NCBI GenBank assembly: GCA_963728965.1
Contig: CAVSMH010000012.1
Coordinates: forward strand, 620,001 to 684,000
Length of the DNA: 64,000 nt
Source: DASQZT01 sp963728965
Lineage (GTDB): Bacteria; Acidobacteriota; Terriglobia; Bryobacterales; Bryobacteraceae
Direction of reading: 5' to 3'
The notes beneath the pieces are model-generated. The model saw nothing but the letters and a program-made list of their open reading frames with translations, made no database searches and was not told the origin of the DNA. A program made the translations under genes and the position numbers. Of this stretch, positions 8,762-18,411 are shown one piece after another (the stretch's first letter is position 1; each line of letters begins with the position of its first letter).

Positions 8762-9031
8762 ATGATGCTTTTCATGATCATCGAGCGTCCCAAAAACGGC
8801 GACTTCACGGCAGTTGGCGACCGCTTCAAGATCCACGGCAGGATGCTCCCGGAAGGCGTCCTCCATCACGCAAGTTGGATCGACGCCGAAAACGCCCGCT
8901 GCTTTCAGATCATGGAAGCGCCGGATCGGAAGTCGCTGGAACCGTGGGTTTCAGCCTGGGCGGATCTGGTCGATTTCGAGGTCGTGCGGGTGCAAACGTC
9001 ACCGGAGTTCTGGGTCACCGTTGAAACCTGA
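8762..9031 (+). CDS. DUF3303-type small protein
   Basis: About 89 residues. The sequence (MLFMIIERPKNGD, GRMLPEGVLHHASWIDAENA, RCFQIMEAPDR, WADLVDFEVV) fits the DUF3303 family of small ferredoxin-like-fold proteins of unknown function. Either ATG at 8762 or 8765 could start it; a GTG at 8756 is also in frame. No strong ribosome site. It stands alone between a coupled pair upstream and a convergent gene four bases downstream. Confidence 0.7.
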   Translation: MMLFMIIERPKNGDFTAVGDRFKIHGRMLPEGVLHHASWIDAENARCFQIMEAPDRKSLEPWVSAWADLVDFEVVRVQTSPEFWVTVET

Positions 9032-9034
9032 GTA

Positions 9035-9343
9035 TTACGATGCTACCGCCGAACAGTAGGACCCCACGTTGGCATAGACCGGCACCAGATCAAGCCTGGA
9101 CCGCAGTTCCGCCGCCTTCCCCTCGATGCGCAGCCGGTCGTCCTGGCTCAACCCGGCGATCCTGGGAAGCAGCGCCGCCGCCGTGCAATGGGCTTTGACG
9201 GCTTGGGCGTAGAGCGGGGACTGTCGGGTGCTTGCCGCATTCAAGAGGTTCATGGCACGGTCGAGTTCCCGCTGGACCAGGGCCACAAGATCGAAATCCG
9301 TCCGGGCACGCAGCACTCTGAGTTTCTGGGTGTTGGTTGACAT
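9035..9343 (-). CDS. Small hypothetical helical protein
   Basis: A 102-residue, probably all-helical cytosolic protein (LRARTDFDLVALVQRELDRA; LLPRIAGLSQDDRLRIEGKA). The TRQSPLYAQAVKA segment and overall plan match small hypotheticals I associate with Solibacter-type genomes, but no function is known. It converges on the DUF3303 gene with a three-base gap. The 250 bases upstream of it (9344-9596) show no gene. Confidence 0.6.
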   Translation of the reverse strand: MSTNTQKLRVLRARTDFDLVALVQRELDRAMNLLNAASTRQSPLYAQAVKAHCTAAALLPRIAGLSQDDRLRIEGKAAELRSRLDLVPVYANVGSYCSAVAS

Positions 9344-9596
9344 ATCGTGAACTCTTTGTGATGCCGCAGATCCGTTCAGGTTGACCTCTGGAATCTCTGC
9401 TTCCCCGTCGAAGACTGCTGCATCCTTCGCTTCCCTGTATAAGACGAAAAATCACCGCCTGGGGTTCAACAATTGACAGATCTTACGGTAAAGAAGCCAG
9501 TTAGCAGGCCGGGTGCATGATCTCCTTACTGTCTATGACGGCGCAGGCGGGCGGTGGTTAGCGGGTGCGCAGCAATAGTCGAAACTCCGGGTGTTC

Positions 9597-9914
9597 TCAG
9601 ATCACGATAGTGAATAGCAAGAGAACCACGCCAGCGACCCTCAACGCTCTTCGTAGCTCGGGGGAGACACCAGTTTGCTCGGGTCCAACGATGTCTCCTG
9701 AAGGCGGTCCAACCGAACCCGGCACCGCATTTCTGAAGACCCGCACAATCAACTCAGGAATCCAAGCGACAGCTGCTGGATCGATGATCATCCACAAGGC
9801 GAGGTAGAAGACTGGGCCAGAGAACAGCAGGACGGCGGCTCTAGGCCAGCGGAGATTTGTCCATGGCGCTCCCGCAGCGCCACGAATTCGATTTTGTTGG
9901 AGGCCGTGGCTCAC
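9597..9914 (-). CDS. Small membrane protein, unknown
   Basis: A 105-residue protein with two predicted membrane segments, about residues 25-47 (RAAVLLFSGPVFYLALWMII) and 90-105 (VAGVVLLLFTIVI at the very C-terminus). The loop between them is Pro/Gly-rich. No family recognised. It is the last gene of the low-GC region before the terminator and tRNA-Leu. Confidence 0.45.
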   Translation of the reverse strand: MSHGLQQNRIRGAAGAPWTNLRWPRAAVLLFSGPVFYLALWMIIDPAAVAWIPELIVRVFRNAVPGSVGPPSGDIVGPEQTGVSPELRRALRVAGVVLLLFTIVI

Positions 9915-9960
9915 CTCGCCAACTGCCCGTAGGCGTTTGAGATGTGCCCCGAACGATGGT

Positions 9961-10010
9961 TCAAAAAAGATTCAAAAACAGGTCGGGCCACCCATTTTTT
10001 GAGTGGCCCA
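9961..10010 (-). terminator. Rho-independent terminator after tRNA-Leu
   Basis: Read on the minus strand, GGGCCAC pairs with GTGGCCC (7 bp, forward positions 10003-10009 and 9985-9991) around an 11-base A-rich loop. It is followed by a T5 run and then a T6 run. It lies 30 bases past the tRNA-Leu 3' end and closes the tuf-secE-nusG-rplK-tRNA-Leu transcription block. Confidence 0.85.
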
Positions 10011-10039
10011 CTTTGCAGCTAAGTCTTTTAGAATCTGTT

Positions 10040-10126
10040 TGGTGCGGATGAGAGGACTTGAACCTCCACTCCCTTGCGAGAACTAGAACCTGAATCTAGC
10101 GCGTCTGCCAATTCCGCCACATCCGC
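10040..10126 (-). tRNA. tRNA-Leu (CAG)
   Basis: An 87-base class II tRNA with an encoded CCA (10040-10042). Acceptor stem GCGGATG/CATCCGC, anticodon loop containing CAG inside the stem CTAGA/TCTAG, a long variable arm typical of Leu, and a GGTTCAAGTCC T-arm. It lies 83 bases downstream of rplK on the same strand, and its 3' end points into the low-GC region at 4.4-9.9 kb. Confidence 0.95.
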
Positions 10127-10209
10127 TTATTCGGCAGGAGATTTTATTTTTTCAGACCGCGGCGACGGAGTCAACTTCGGACTCCGCGCGGGCCCGAGGC
10201 AATACTCGA

Positions 10210-10638
10210 TTACTCGACGTCTACGCCCATGCTGCGTGCCGTACCGGCGACCGAGCGCTTGGCCGCTTCGAGATCGAAACAGTTCAGGTCGGGCATCTTC
10301 ACCTTGGCGATCTCTTCCACCTGCTTGTCGGTGATCTTGCCGACCTTGTTCTTGTGCGGCTCGGCCGAGCCCTTCGCCAGGTTCACCGCGCGCTTGATCA
10401 GCACCGGGACCGGAGGCGTCTTGGTGATGAAGGTGAACGAGCGGTCCGAATAGATGGTGATCACGACCGGAATAATCAGGCCTTCCTGATCCTTGCCGGA
10501 AGTCTTGGCGTTGAAGGCCTTGCAGAAATCCATGATATTGACGCCCTGCGGGCCCAACGCCGTGCCCACGGGCGGCGCCGGAGTGGCCTTTCCCGCCGGA
10601 ATCTGGAGTTTGACCTGAGCGGTAACTTTCTTTGCCAT
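10210..10638 (-). CDS. rplK: 50S ribosomal protein L11
   Basis: A 142-residue protein starting MAKKVTAQVKLQIPAGKATP, with the L11 signature GPQGVNIMDFCKAFNA and the C-terminal RNA-binding domain (VEEIAKVKMPDLNCFDLEAA). Length is normal. L11 binds the GTPase-associated region of 23S rRNA. It follows nusG as in most bacteria, but here rplA does not follow; the next feature is tRNA-Leu and a terminator. Confidence 0.98.
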   Translation of the reverse strand: MAKKVTAQVKLQIPAGKATPAPPVGTALGPQGVNIMDFCKAFNAKTSGKDQEGLIIPVVITIYSDRSFTFITKTPPVPVLIKRAVNLAKGSAEPHKNKVGKITDKQVEEIAKVKMPDLNCFDLEAAKRSVAGTARSMGVDVE

Positions 10639-10698
10639 ACGTAAAATCCTCTCGCGCGCGGCGGCAGCGCCCTCTGGGCGGCCGCGGCCCGCTGCGCC

Positions 10699-11421
10699 CT
10701 AAACCTTTTCGACCTGCAAGAACTCCAACTCCACGGGGGTGGCGCGGCCAAAAATCGTCACCATCACCCGCAGCGTGCCGCGCTCGGTATTGACCTCATC
10801 CACCTTGCCCGAGAAGTTGGCAAAGGGACCATCGACGATGCGCACCGAATCGTTCTTCTCGAACGTCATCTTGGGACGCGGCCGCTCGGCGGAAGAGGCC
10901 TGGCGGTACAGGATCTGGTTCACCTCGTCGGCGCTGAGCGGCACCGGCGAATTCCCGCCGCCTACAAAACCGGTGACGCGGGGGGTGTTCTTGACTTCGT
11001 GCCACAGCGCGTCGTTCATTTCCATTTCCACCATCACGTACCCGGGATAGACCAGGCGCTTGCTGGTTACTTTCTTGCCGTTGCGCAGTTCCACCACCTC
11101 CTCGGTGGGGATGAGGATCTGACCGATTTTGTCGGCGAAGCCAAACGCCTCGGCGCGGGTGCGCAGCGACTCGGCCACCTTGTTTTCGAAACCGGAATAG
11201 GTGTGAATGATGAACCACTTCTTCGAAGACGAATCGTCATAAGCCGGACCGGGCACTTCTTCGGCCGCGGGCGCGGCCTCCGGTTCGAGGCCGGCACCTT
11301 CAACCTGATCCTGAACGGAGTCCCGGGGTTCGCCCGCGTCCCCCTGATCGTTGGGGGCCTGCTCGTCGGGCGGCGCGTCCTGCTCGCCGCCATCGAACTC
11401 GAAATTCTCTTCGGTTGCCAT
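10699..11421 (-). CDS. nusG: Transcription termination/antitermination protein NusG with acidic N-terminal extension
   Basis: The NGN domain begins near residue 68 (KKWFIIHTYSGFENKVAESL) with PGYVMVEMEM and TPRVTGFVGG, followed by a C-terminal KOW domain (VRIVDGPFANFSGKV). NusG links RNA polymerase to Rho or to ribosomal protein S10. Before the NGN domain there are about 66 residues of Asp/Glu/Pro/Ala-rich, probably disordered sequence, so the 240-residue length exceeds the usual 180. The ATG at 11421 lies seven bases after the secE stop, supporting this start and thus the extension. Confidence 0.97.
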   Translation of the reverse strand: MATEENFEFDGGEQDAPPDEQAPNDQGDAGEPRDSVQDQVEGAGLEPEAAPAAEEVPGPAYDDSSSKKWFIIHTYSGFENKVAESLRTRAEAFGFADKIGQILIPTEEVVELRNGKKVTSKRLVYPGYVMVEMEMNDALWHEVKNTPRVTGFVGGGNSPVPLSADEVNQILYRQASSAERPRPKMTFEKNDSVRIVDGPFANFSGKVDEVNTERGTLRVMVTIFGRATPVELEFLQVEKV

Positions 11422-11427
11422 AACCGC

Positions 11428-11643
11428 CTATTTCGTGAAGAACCGGAGCACGTCCTTGACGCCAGTGGAGAGGATCCCGTCGATCACGAAGAAGTATCCG
11501 GCAAAAGCAAAGACGGAAAAGATGACGACAGCGGTCGTACCTTCGACTTGCTTCCGGTTGGGCCAAGTCACGCGCCGCATTTCGACCCTGAGCTCGTTGA
11601 TGTAGTCCTTCGTGCCCTGTACCCAGGCTTTGACATCGGCCAT
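11428..11643 (-). CDS. secE: Protein translocase subunit SecE
   Basis: A 71-residue protein (MADVKAWVQGTKDYINELRV) with the conserved amphipathic segment EMRRVTWPNRKQV followed by one membrane span (TAVVIFSVFAFAGYFFVIDGIL). SecE clamps SecY in the Sec translocon. The frame is open further upstream but passes through tRNA-Trp, so the start is set at 11643, where the SecE domain begins. Confidence 0.97.
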   Translation of the reverse strand: MADVKAWVQGTKDYINELRVEMRRVTWPNRKQVEGTTAVVIFSVFAFAGYFFVIDGILSTGVKDVLRFFTK

Positions 11644-11681
11644 AAATTTTCCTTGCTGGCTCCTGACTGTTGGCAGGGGGT

Positions 11682-11756
11682 TGGCAGGGGCGGAGGGATT
11701 CGAACCCCCACTCGCGGTTTTGGAGACCGCTGGTCTGCCGTTAAACCTACGCCCCT
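11682..11756 (-). tRNA. tRNA-Trp (CCA)
   Basis: Minus-strand tRNA with acceptor AGGGGCG/CGCCCCT, discriminator G and an encoded CCA (11682-11684). The anticodon stem GCGGT/ACCGC encloses loop CTCCAAA with anticodon CCA. It sits between rpmG and secE, its usual place in this conserved cluster. Confidence 0.96.
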
Positions 11757-11792
11757 GGGTCACGCCCCTGAACGTCAGGGCGCTACTTCATT

Positions 11793-11945
11793 CTACTTGA
11801 TTTCCCGGTGCGGCTGGTGTTTCCGGCAATAAGGGCAGAACTTCTTGAGCTCCAGCCGCTCGGTAGTGGTTTTCTTGTTCTTGGTCGAAGAATAATTCCG
11901 GTTCTTGCATTCCGTGCACTGAAACGTAATGATCTCGCGAGGCAT
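11793..11945 (-). CDS. rpmG: 50S ribosomal protein L33, zinc-ribbon form
   Basis: A 50-residue protein (MPREIITFQCTECKNRNYSS...) with two CxxC pairs (CTEC and CPYC), so it is the zinc-binding form of L33. The middle KNKKTTTERLELKKFCPYC is the family signature. It lies between tuf and tRNA-Trp in the same direction, as in many bacteria. Confidence 0.96.
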   Translation of the reverse strand: MPREIITFQCTECKNRNYSSTKNKKTTTERLELKKFCPYCRKHQPHREIK

Positions 11946-11980
11946 TGGTTGCTTCTCCAGCGGGCCGGGCGGGCCGGTCG

Positions 11981-13168
<1,188 letters not shown>

Positions 13169-13215
13169 GGGCGAACCTTTTTTACCTGTCAGGATTGTGA
13201 ACAGGAGAAGAAAAC

Positions 13216-13291
<76 letters not shown>

Positions 13292-13351
13292 TTACCACAC
13301 CCGGGGATTGCGGGCAGCGCCAACCCCACAACAACAGTTTACGAAATCTTC

Positions 13352-13440
13352 TGGTGGACGGGGGAGGATTCGAACCTCCGTAGCTCGCAAGGAGCGACAG
13401 ATTTACAGTCTGTTGCCATTAGCCGCTCGGCCACCCGTCC
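13352..13440 (-). tRNA. tRNA-Tyr (GTA)
   Basis: Minus-strand class II tRNA, 89 bases with encoded CCA. Acceptor GGACGGG/CCCGTCC, anticodon loop with GTA inside CAGAC/GTCTG-type pairing, a long variable arm and T-arm GGTTCGAATCC. It is the first element of the tRNA/tuf/secE/nusG/rplK block. Confidence 0.96.
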
Positions 13441-13482
13441 AAACCTTCACCCACAGAGCGACTCACCAAAGCGAGACTCACA

Positions 13483-13743
13483 ATGCGGGGAAACTACAAG
13501 GATACTAGGAAGCGGAGGGCGCCGCAACTGGTGGGTTATTGGCGGTATTGGTGGCGCCGGCGTCCACAGACGGGGAGAGGTCACGCTGGCAGGCCGGGCC
13601 GGCTGCCGGTGCAGGACGACATCGAGGTGAGCGTCCCCTCGACGAGCATTTTGGAGGGGCTGCGGCGGGACCGGCATCCGGCGATGGACGAGTACACGCG
13701 AAAGGACCTGCCCGCGGCGGAACTCGCGCGCCAGGGGTGCTAA
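13483..13743 (+). CDS. Possible small hypothetical protein
   Basis: An 86-residue open frame between tRNA-Tyr and recN. The second half (LPVQDDIEVSVPSTSILEGL, then HPAMDEYTRKDLPAAELARQ) has high GC3 and a natural composition; the first half is Arg/Trp-rich and unconvincing. Translation may start internally. No ribosome site or family recognised. It overlaps the likely promoter region of the opposite tRNA/tuf block, which weakens the call. Confidence 0.3.
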   Translation: MRGNYKDTRKRRAPQLVGYWRYWWRRRPQTGRGHAGRPGRLPVQDDIEVSVPSTSILEGLRRDRHPAMDEYTRKDLPAAELARQGC

Positions 13744-13844
13744 TCTGGATAATACGGCTCGACTGCGGGCGGCGTGCAGCGACTCGCGTGGGTGACACGG
13801 CCGAACGCCGGGCCGCGGGCGTTACAGGTGACGCCAAGAATCCG

Positions 13845-14114
13845 ATGATGACAAAAACGGTTCGGTCCCGATTCAGTCACGAAGTAGGCGAGAAAGTCGA
13901 AGGTTGCACGATCCTGGAAAGGCACGTGGTGATACCACCGGATCCGGTGGAGCGGCGCCGCGGAGTGTATGACTACCTTGTGGAAGTACCGCCGGCGCCG
14001 GTGAAGTCGCGAAACTCACGATCGGCGGCAGCCGCTTCGGCGTCCAAACCGGACCACACGCGGGCCACGCCGGATGAGATGCCGTCCCTGATACGCAGGC
14101 TGCCTTCCCGTTGA
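13845..14114 (+). CDS. Possible small hypothetical protein
   Basis: An 89-residue frame beginning MMTKTVRSRFSHEVGEKVEG, with TILERHVVIPPDPVERRRGV and a Ser/Ala-rich basic tail. The frame is open further upstream, but the paired ATG at 13845/13848 gives a natural N-terminus. No motif, membrane segment or strong RBS. It ends 80 bases before recN and might be co-oriented with it by chance. Confidence 0.35.
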   Translation: MMTKTVRSRFSHEVGEKVEGCTILERHVVIPPDPVERRRGVYDYLVEVPPAPVKSRNSRSAAAASASKPDHTRATPDEMPSLIRRLPSR

Positions 14115-14179
14115 TTTCGGGCCCGGCGCGAATGGCGCCGTTGCACGCGACGTGATTCTGATCGTTCGACGCATGCCGC

Positions 14180-14185
14180 TATAAT
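14180..14185 (+). promoter_or_regulatory. -10 box of recN, implying a leaderless transcript
   Basis: A perfect TATAAT ends only eight bases before the recN ATG (14194). Normal spacing puts transcription start at or one or two bases before the ATG. There is no Shine-Dalgarno in the gap. Confidence 0.55.
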
Positions 14186-14193
14186 CGCCTCAA

Positions 14194-15861
14194 ATGCTGT
14201 TGGAGCTCGTCATCGAAAACTACGCGGTGGTGGAGCGGCTGAGGGTGCACTTTCATTCCGGCCTGAACCTGCTAACGGGGGAGACCGGGAGCGGCAAATC
14301 CATCGTGGTGGACGCGGTGGGATTGCTGCTGGGAGGCCGCGCTTCGGCGGAGATGGTGCGCGGCAGGGAGGCGCGCGCACGCATCGGAGGCATCTTCGAC
14401 GTGCGAGATTCGGCCCCGATCCGCCGCCTGCTCGAGCCGGCGGGCCTCGAAGCGGAGGAGGGCGAACTGCTCATCGAGCGCGAGATCCTGGCAGGCGGCA
14501 AATCGCGGGCCTTTGTGGGAAGTCGGCCGGTGGCGGTGTCGCTGCTGAAGGAACTGGCGCCCTACCTGGCGGATATCCATGGGCAGCACGATCAGCAGCT
14601 TCTGTTTGCGAGCGACGCGCAGCGCGACATGCTGGATGCGTTCGCCGGGCACCGCGACCTGCTGGATCGCGTGGCGGCGGTTTACGGGCAGTGGCGCGCG
14701 GCATCGGCCGAAGTCGAGGAACTGGAGCGCTCCGGGCAGGAGAAGCTGCGCCTGCTGGACCTGTGGTCCTTCCAACGCAAGGAAATCGAAGGCGCGGCAC
14801 TGGGGTGCGGCGAGGATGCGGCGCTTGAAAACGAGCGGCGCGTGTTGCAGAACGTACAGCGGCTTCAGGAAGCGGCGGAAACGGCCTACGCCGCGGTATA
14901 CGACAGCCCCGAATCGGCGGTCTCGCTGACGCGACAGGCGGGCAAGCGGCTGGAAGAGCTGTGCCGCATCGATGCGTCGATTGGGGGACTGCGCGACCAG
15001 GCCAGGGCGGCGGACCTGGCGCTCCACGAGGTTGCCTACGGGCTGCGCGACTACATCCAGCGGCTGGAGGCCAATCCGGAACGTCTGGAACAAGTGGAGA
15101 CGCGGCTGGCTGCCATCGACCGGCTGAAGCGCAAGTACGGGCCATCGATTGACGAGATTCTCGCGTTTCTGGAAGAGGTGCGTCGGCAGATGACCAAGGT
15201 GGAGCACGCCGGCGAGCGCATGGAGCGTCTTCACAAGGAACGGAAGCGGCTGGCGGAGGACTTCGAAACCCTGGCCGCCGAGTTGAGGCAGCGGCGCGGC
15301 GCGGCGGCCCGCAAGCTGGAAAAGCGGGTGGAGACCGAACTGGCGCAGCTTGCCATGGAGCGTACGCAGTTTCGGGTGGAAATTTCGCCGGCCGGATGGT
15401 CGGCGGACGGAGCGGACGGCATCGAGTTCCGGGTGTCGGCGAACCTGGGCGAACAGCCCCGCGCGCTGGAGAAGGTGGCTTCGGGCGGCGAGATTTCGCG
15501 CATCGCACTGGCGCTGAAGACGTGCCTTGCCGGGCCTAAGGGGGCGCATGTCCGGACGCTGATTTTCGACGAGGTGGATGCCGGCGTAGGCGGCAGCGCG
15601 GCCGAAGGCGTCGGCCGCCGTCTGAAAAAACTGGCCGCGTCGAACCAGGTGTTATGCGTGACGCACCTGCCGCAGATTGCGTCGTTCGCCGACCACCACT
15701 ACTGTGTGGAGAAGCGTGAATCGCGGGGACGAACGGTGGCTGCCGTGGAGGAGCTGGACGAAGCGGGGCGCACCCGCGAAATCGGCCGGATGTTGTCCGG
15801 CCAGAAGCTCACGCCCGAGGCCCTGAAGCACGCCGAACAACTTATCCGCATGAACGCCTGA
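14194..15861 (+). CDS. recN: DNA repair protein RecN
   Basis: A 555-residue SMC-like ATPase. Walker A is GETGSGKSIVVDAVGLLLGG near residue 30; a long coiled coil covers about 155-380; the signature ASGGEISRIALALK and Walker B LIFDEVDAGVGG are in the C-terminal head, followed by CVTHLPQIASFADHHYCVEK. RecN acts at double-strand breaks to hold ends together before RecA-dependent repair. Length is normal. The ATG directly starts the LLELVIENYAVVERL head domain. It is transcribed alone from a promoter that leaves little or no leader. Confidence 0.97.
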   Translation: MLLELVIENYAVVERLRVHFHSGLNLLTGETGSGKSIVVDAVGLLLGGRASAEMVRGREARARIGGIFDVRDSAPIRRLLEPAGLEAEEGELLIEREILAGGKSRAFVGSRPVAVSLLKELAPYLADIHGQHDQQLLFASDAQRDMLDAFAGHRDLLDRVAAVYGQWRAASAEVEELERSGQEKLRLLDLWSFQRKEIEGAALGCGEDAALENERRVLQNVQRLQEAAETAYAAVYDSPESAVSLTRQAGKRLEELCRIDASIGGLRDQARAADLALHEVAYGLRDYIQRLEANPERLEQVETRLAAIDRLKRKYGPSIDEILAFLEEVRRQMTKVEHAGERMERLHKERKRLAEDFETLAAELRQRRGAAARKLEKRVETELAQLAMERTQFRVEISPAGWSADGADGIEFRVSANLGEQPRALEKVASGGEISRIALALKTCLAGPKGAHVRTLIFDEVDAGVGGSAAEGVGRRLKKLAASNQVLCVTHLPQIASFADHHYCVEKRESRGRTVAAVEELDEAGRTREIGRMLSGQKLTPEALKHAEQLIRMNA

Positions 15862-15897
15862 AGTCTTCCCGCCGAGGTGCAGACGGGGCCGGGATCC

Positions 15898-17106
15898 TTA
15901 GCCGTTGCGTGGCGCCCGGGGGGTGCTTCGAGCGGGGACGCCGGCTTTGCGGTAGTCGAAGACCATATCGGCGATTTTTGCGCCGATCACCTCGATGCGC
16001 TTCAGATCGCGCGTGCCGACGCCGAGTTCCTCGGCCAGCCGGAGGGTGCTGTCGCACGTCTCGAATGGTGCGGTACCACGGTCGGCCAGGGGATCGAAAC
16101 CCATCACGGCAGCACCGACGGCGTCGACGCACACGGTGTTGGTTCCGGCGACGAGCAGGTGGGGCGTGACGTGGCGGGTGTTGCGGCCGATGCCCTCGCC
16201 GCCGGTTTGCGCCTCAATGCCATCGATGATGGCGAGGTGCACGGGGCGGGCCGCGACGAGGTCGGCGACACAGCGGGGCACGCGATAGCCGCCCTGACGG
16301 GGACTCTTGGGGTCGATCTCCGGCGGGGAACATTTGGAGGGCTGGCGGAAACCCATGTGGATGGGGGCGCGGCCTCCCAAGGGCACCAGGCCGGCTTCGT
16401 CCTCAGGGGCGCCATCGCCGTAAATGGTGCAGGGGGTGATGCCGAAGCAGTTCTTCATGGACAGGGTGATGCCGGCGGTGAGATGCTCCTTCATTTTGCC
16501 GATGGAGACGAAGACGTCGCAATCCTCGTAGGAGTGGTTGAGATCGAATGCCGGGAACAGGTGCCCGCCATGGGGCACAGGGAAGCGGCTGTACTTCTTG
16601 CCGAATCCCAGGAAGTTGGTGTTTTCGAATTCCACGTGGGGGGCGGCGCTGCTGAAGACGGCAGGGTCCCAGCCGGCGGCGGTCATATACTCCTGGACGG
16701 GTTCAGCGGATTTCCACGGACTTTCCACCAGGCGAATACGACGGGCGCCGGCGCGGCCGAGGAGGTGGACGGTGGCGGCGATGACGGACGGGTGAGTCCA
16801 GGTGGTGAAGCCGATGGGGATGAAGCCCAGGCGCGAGTCGGGGTTGCCGGTGAGGTTGATTTTGACGGCGACCGTCTTGCCTTTGGCGAGCCGCCCCAGG
16901 CCGCCGACCTGATCGAACATTCGGGTGAGGGCAGGCAGCAGTTCCGCTCCATAGGAGGAGCAGCGGGCCAGGGCGACAGCGGCGGCGGGCGCTTGGGCGG
17001 CGCGCCCCGCGCGGGGCAGGATCGCACTACCGATTGCGGCCGCCGCGGCATTAGCCAGCAGGCCGCGACGGGTGAGAGCGCAACCGTTGTTTTGTTGGTT
17101 CGTCAT
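15898..17106 (-). CDS. DUF362 domain protein with Tat signal
   Basis: A 402-residue protein. Residues 1-37 form a Tat-like signal (TRRGLLANAAAAAIGSAILP). The body contains DUF362 features: VAVKINLTGNPDSRLG, the motif DVFVSIGKMKEHLTAGITLS with KNCFGI, and the C-terminal TNTVCVDAVGAAVMGFDPLA. DUF362 proteins are often found beside redox or ferredoxin proteins, but no iron-sulfur motif is present here and the function is unknown. Its ATG overlaps the frame-corrected stop of the upstream gene in ATGA (17103-17106), so the two genes are coupled. Confidence 0.85.
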   Translation of the reverse strand: MTNQQNNGCALTRRGLLANAAAAAIGSAILPRAGRAAQAPAAAVALARCSSYGAELLPALTRMFDQVGGLGRLAKGKTVAVKINLTGNPDSRLGFIPIGFTTWTHPSVIAATVHLLGRAGARRIRLVESPWKSAEPVQEYMTAAGWDPAVFSSAAPHVEFENTNFLGFGKKYSRFPVPHGGHLFPAFDLNHSYEDCDVFVSIGKMKEHLTAGITLSMKNCFGITPCTIYGDGAPEDEAGLVPLGGRAPIHMGFRQPSKCSPPEIDPKSPRQGGYRVPRCVADLVAARPVHLAIIDGIEAQTGGEGIGRNTRHVTPHLLVAGTNTVCVDAVGAAVMGFDPLADRGTAPFETCDSTLRLAEELGVGTRDLKRIEVIGAKIADMVFDYRKAGVPARSTPRAPRNG

Positions 17107-18411
17107 GACTGGAACTCCAGGGCCGCGTAGAAGGAGAACGCGGGCAGATGAAACTCAGGGCGGCCTTCCGCAATCACCGGCTCGAGAGCGGCGGGGGCGT
17201 CCGCGCCGATGGTGTAGCAGGGCCGCCGAGCGCCAGGGATGCGCCGGCACAAGGCTTACCGACTCGTTGGGCCGGCCGGTGAAAGCCACCAGTTGCAGCA
17301 GCGCTCCGCGGCCACCGGGTGCGACGGAATAGTGCGCCCACAAGGAGCGGGCGTTAAACAGAGTGACCGGGTCGTTGCGGCGCCGTACCAGGTTGTGGAC
17401 GTCGGCGGCAACGAAATACGGATCGTCCCAATCGCGCGTGGCGTCGGCGACCGAGCCTTTGCCGAAGGACCGCAACCGGTATCCGGCCACGGGGCACGGG
17501 ATGGGTTTTTCGCCGGGGAACTGCGCGGCCAGCGAGTGGGGCACGATGAGCAGCCCGCCGGCACGGGCAAAAGCGGCGAGCCTGGCTTTCAATTCGGCGG
17601 ACGGTGGATCGTTGTCCACGTAGAGCACGGCCCGCAGGCCCTCGAGCTTGTGGCCGGCCGGAATCGAGCGGTCGAGCACCCGATACAAAAGGTTGCGGCG
17701 GGCGGCCAGGTTAAGCACTTCCTGGCCCATGAACTCGTCCTTCCCGGCAAAGCTGGAAAGGATGCCGAGGGGGCCCCAGGGCTCCCACGAAGCCCAGTCG
17801 CGATGTTTCTGAAAAAAGGCGAGTGCGGCGACAAGGCTTCGCCAGACGCGCAGCGCATCGGCATTGCCGGCCGGCAATCCGCGGCGCAGGCCGTCGTCGA
17901 GGGCGACCATCCAGCGCGCGCCGGCGGCGGCGGAGTCGGCCACCGCGATGGTGTAGGAGGACTCGGTGGGCACGGGATCGTCCTTGGCCAGTTCGAAGCC
18001 GAGCCAGACGGGCCGGTGCGGCGCGCGTACCGCGGCGAGGCGCGCCACCCAGGCATTGGAGTCGATCCAGGGGGCGCCGGTGGGCCCGGCCGAGACAGCG
18101 CCGGATCGTGCAGCGGCCATTTTGATGCGCGGCCAGACGAGGCCGGTGATGGCGGTCTGTTGCCGGGCGGAATCCCATTCGACCTCGGACAGCGATGCCG
18201 CCCCCAGCGCGCTCCACTCCAACACGGTCAGGCCGGCGGCGCGGGCTCGATCGGCAACCGGCGTCGCGCCGCTTAGGCTTTCGAGCAGCAGACAGTTGAT
18301 CGGGCTCCCCGCAAGCAACTTCAGCAGCGCCGGCTCGCTCCAGTCGGAGGGCCAGCGAAACGGCACCCGGTTATCGGATGACGAGGTTCGATGGGGTGGT
18401 TGAGGGCTCAT
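17103..18411 (-). CDS. Hypothetical protein with late frameshift
   Basis: The uninterrupted frame is 17155-18411 (418 residues), but its last 30 residues turn into Arg/His-rich sequence. Shifting frame near 17235-17250 gives a natural C-terminus (CYTIGADAPAALEPVIAEGR, then EFHLPAFSFYAALEFQS) whose TGA at 17103-17105 overlaps the ATG of the DUF362 gene, strong support for a single-base indel. The body lacks a signal peptide; it has a TIM-barrel-like first half (SSYTIAVADSAAAGARWMVALDDG) and a DPPSAELKARLAAFARAGGLLIV segment resembling glutamine-amidotransferase-like domains of glycoside hydrolases. Possibly a carbohydrate-active protein; this is a guess. The 290 bases upstream (18412-18701) hold nothing I can support. 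Confidence 0.6.

Noticed and set aside
9961..10126. tRNA-Leu as an active integration site with attL/attR
   Set aside because: I found no second copy of the tRNA 3' end to the left and no integrase; kept only as a hypothesis for the island.
10127..10209. Rho-independent terminator between rplK and tRNA-Leu
   Set aside because: A GGAGTC/GACTCC hairpin is present, but on the minus strand it is followed by A-rich, not T-rich, sequence; the real terminator lies after the tRNA.
11644..11763. N-terminal extension of secE
   Set aside because: It reads through tRNA-Trp; the SecE domain starts at 11643.
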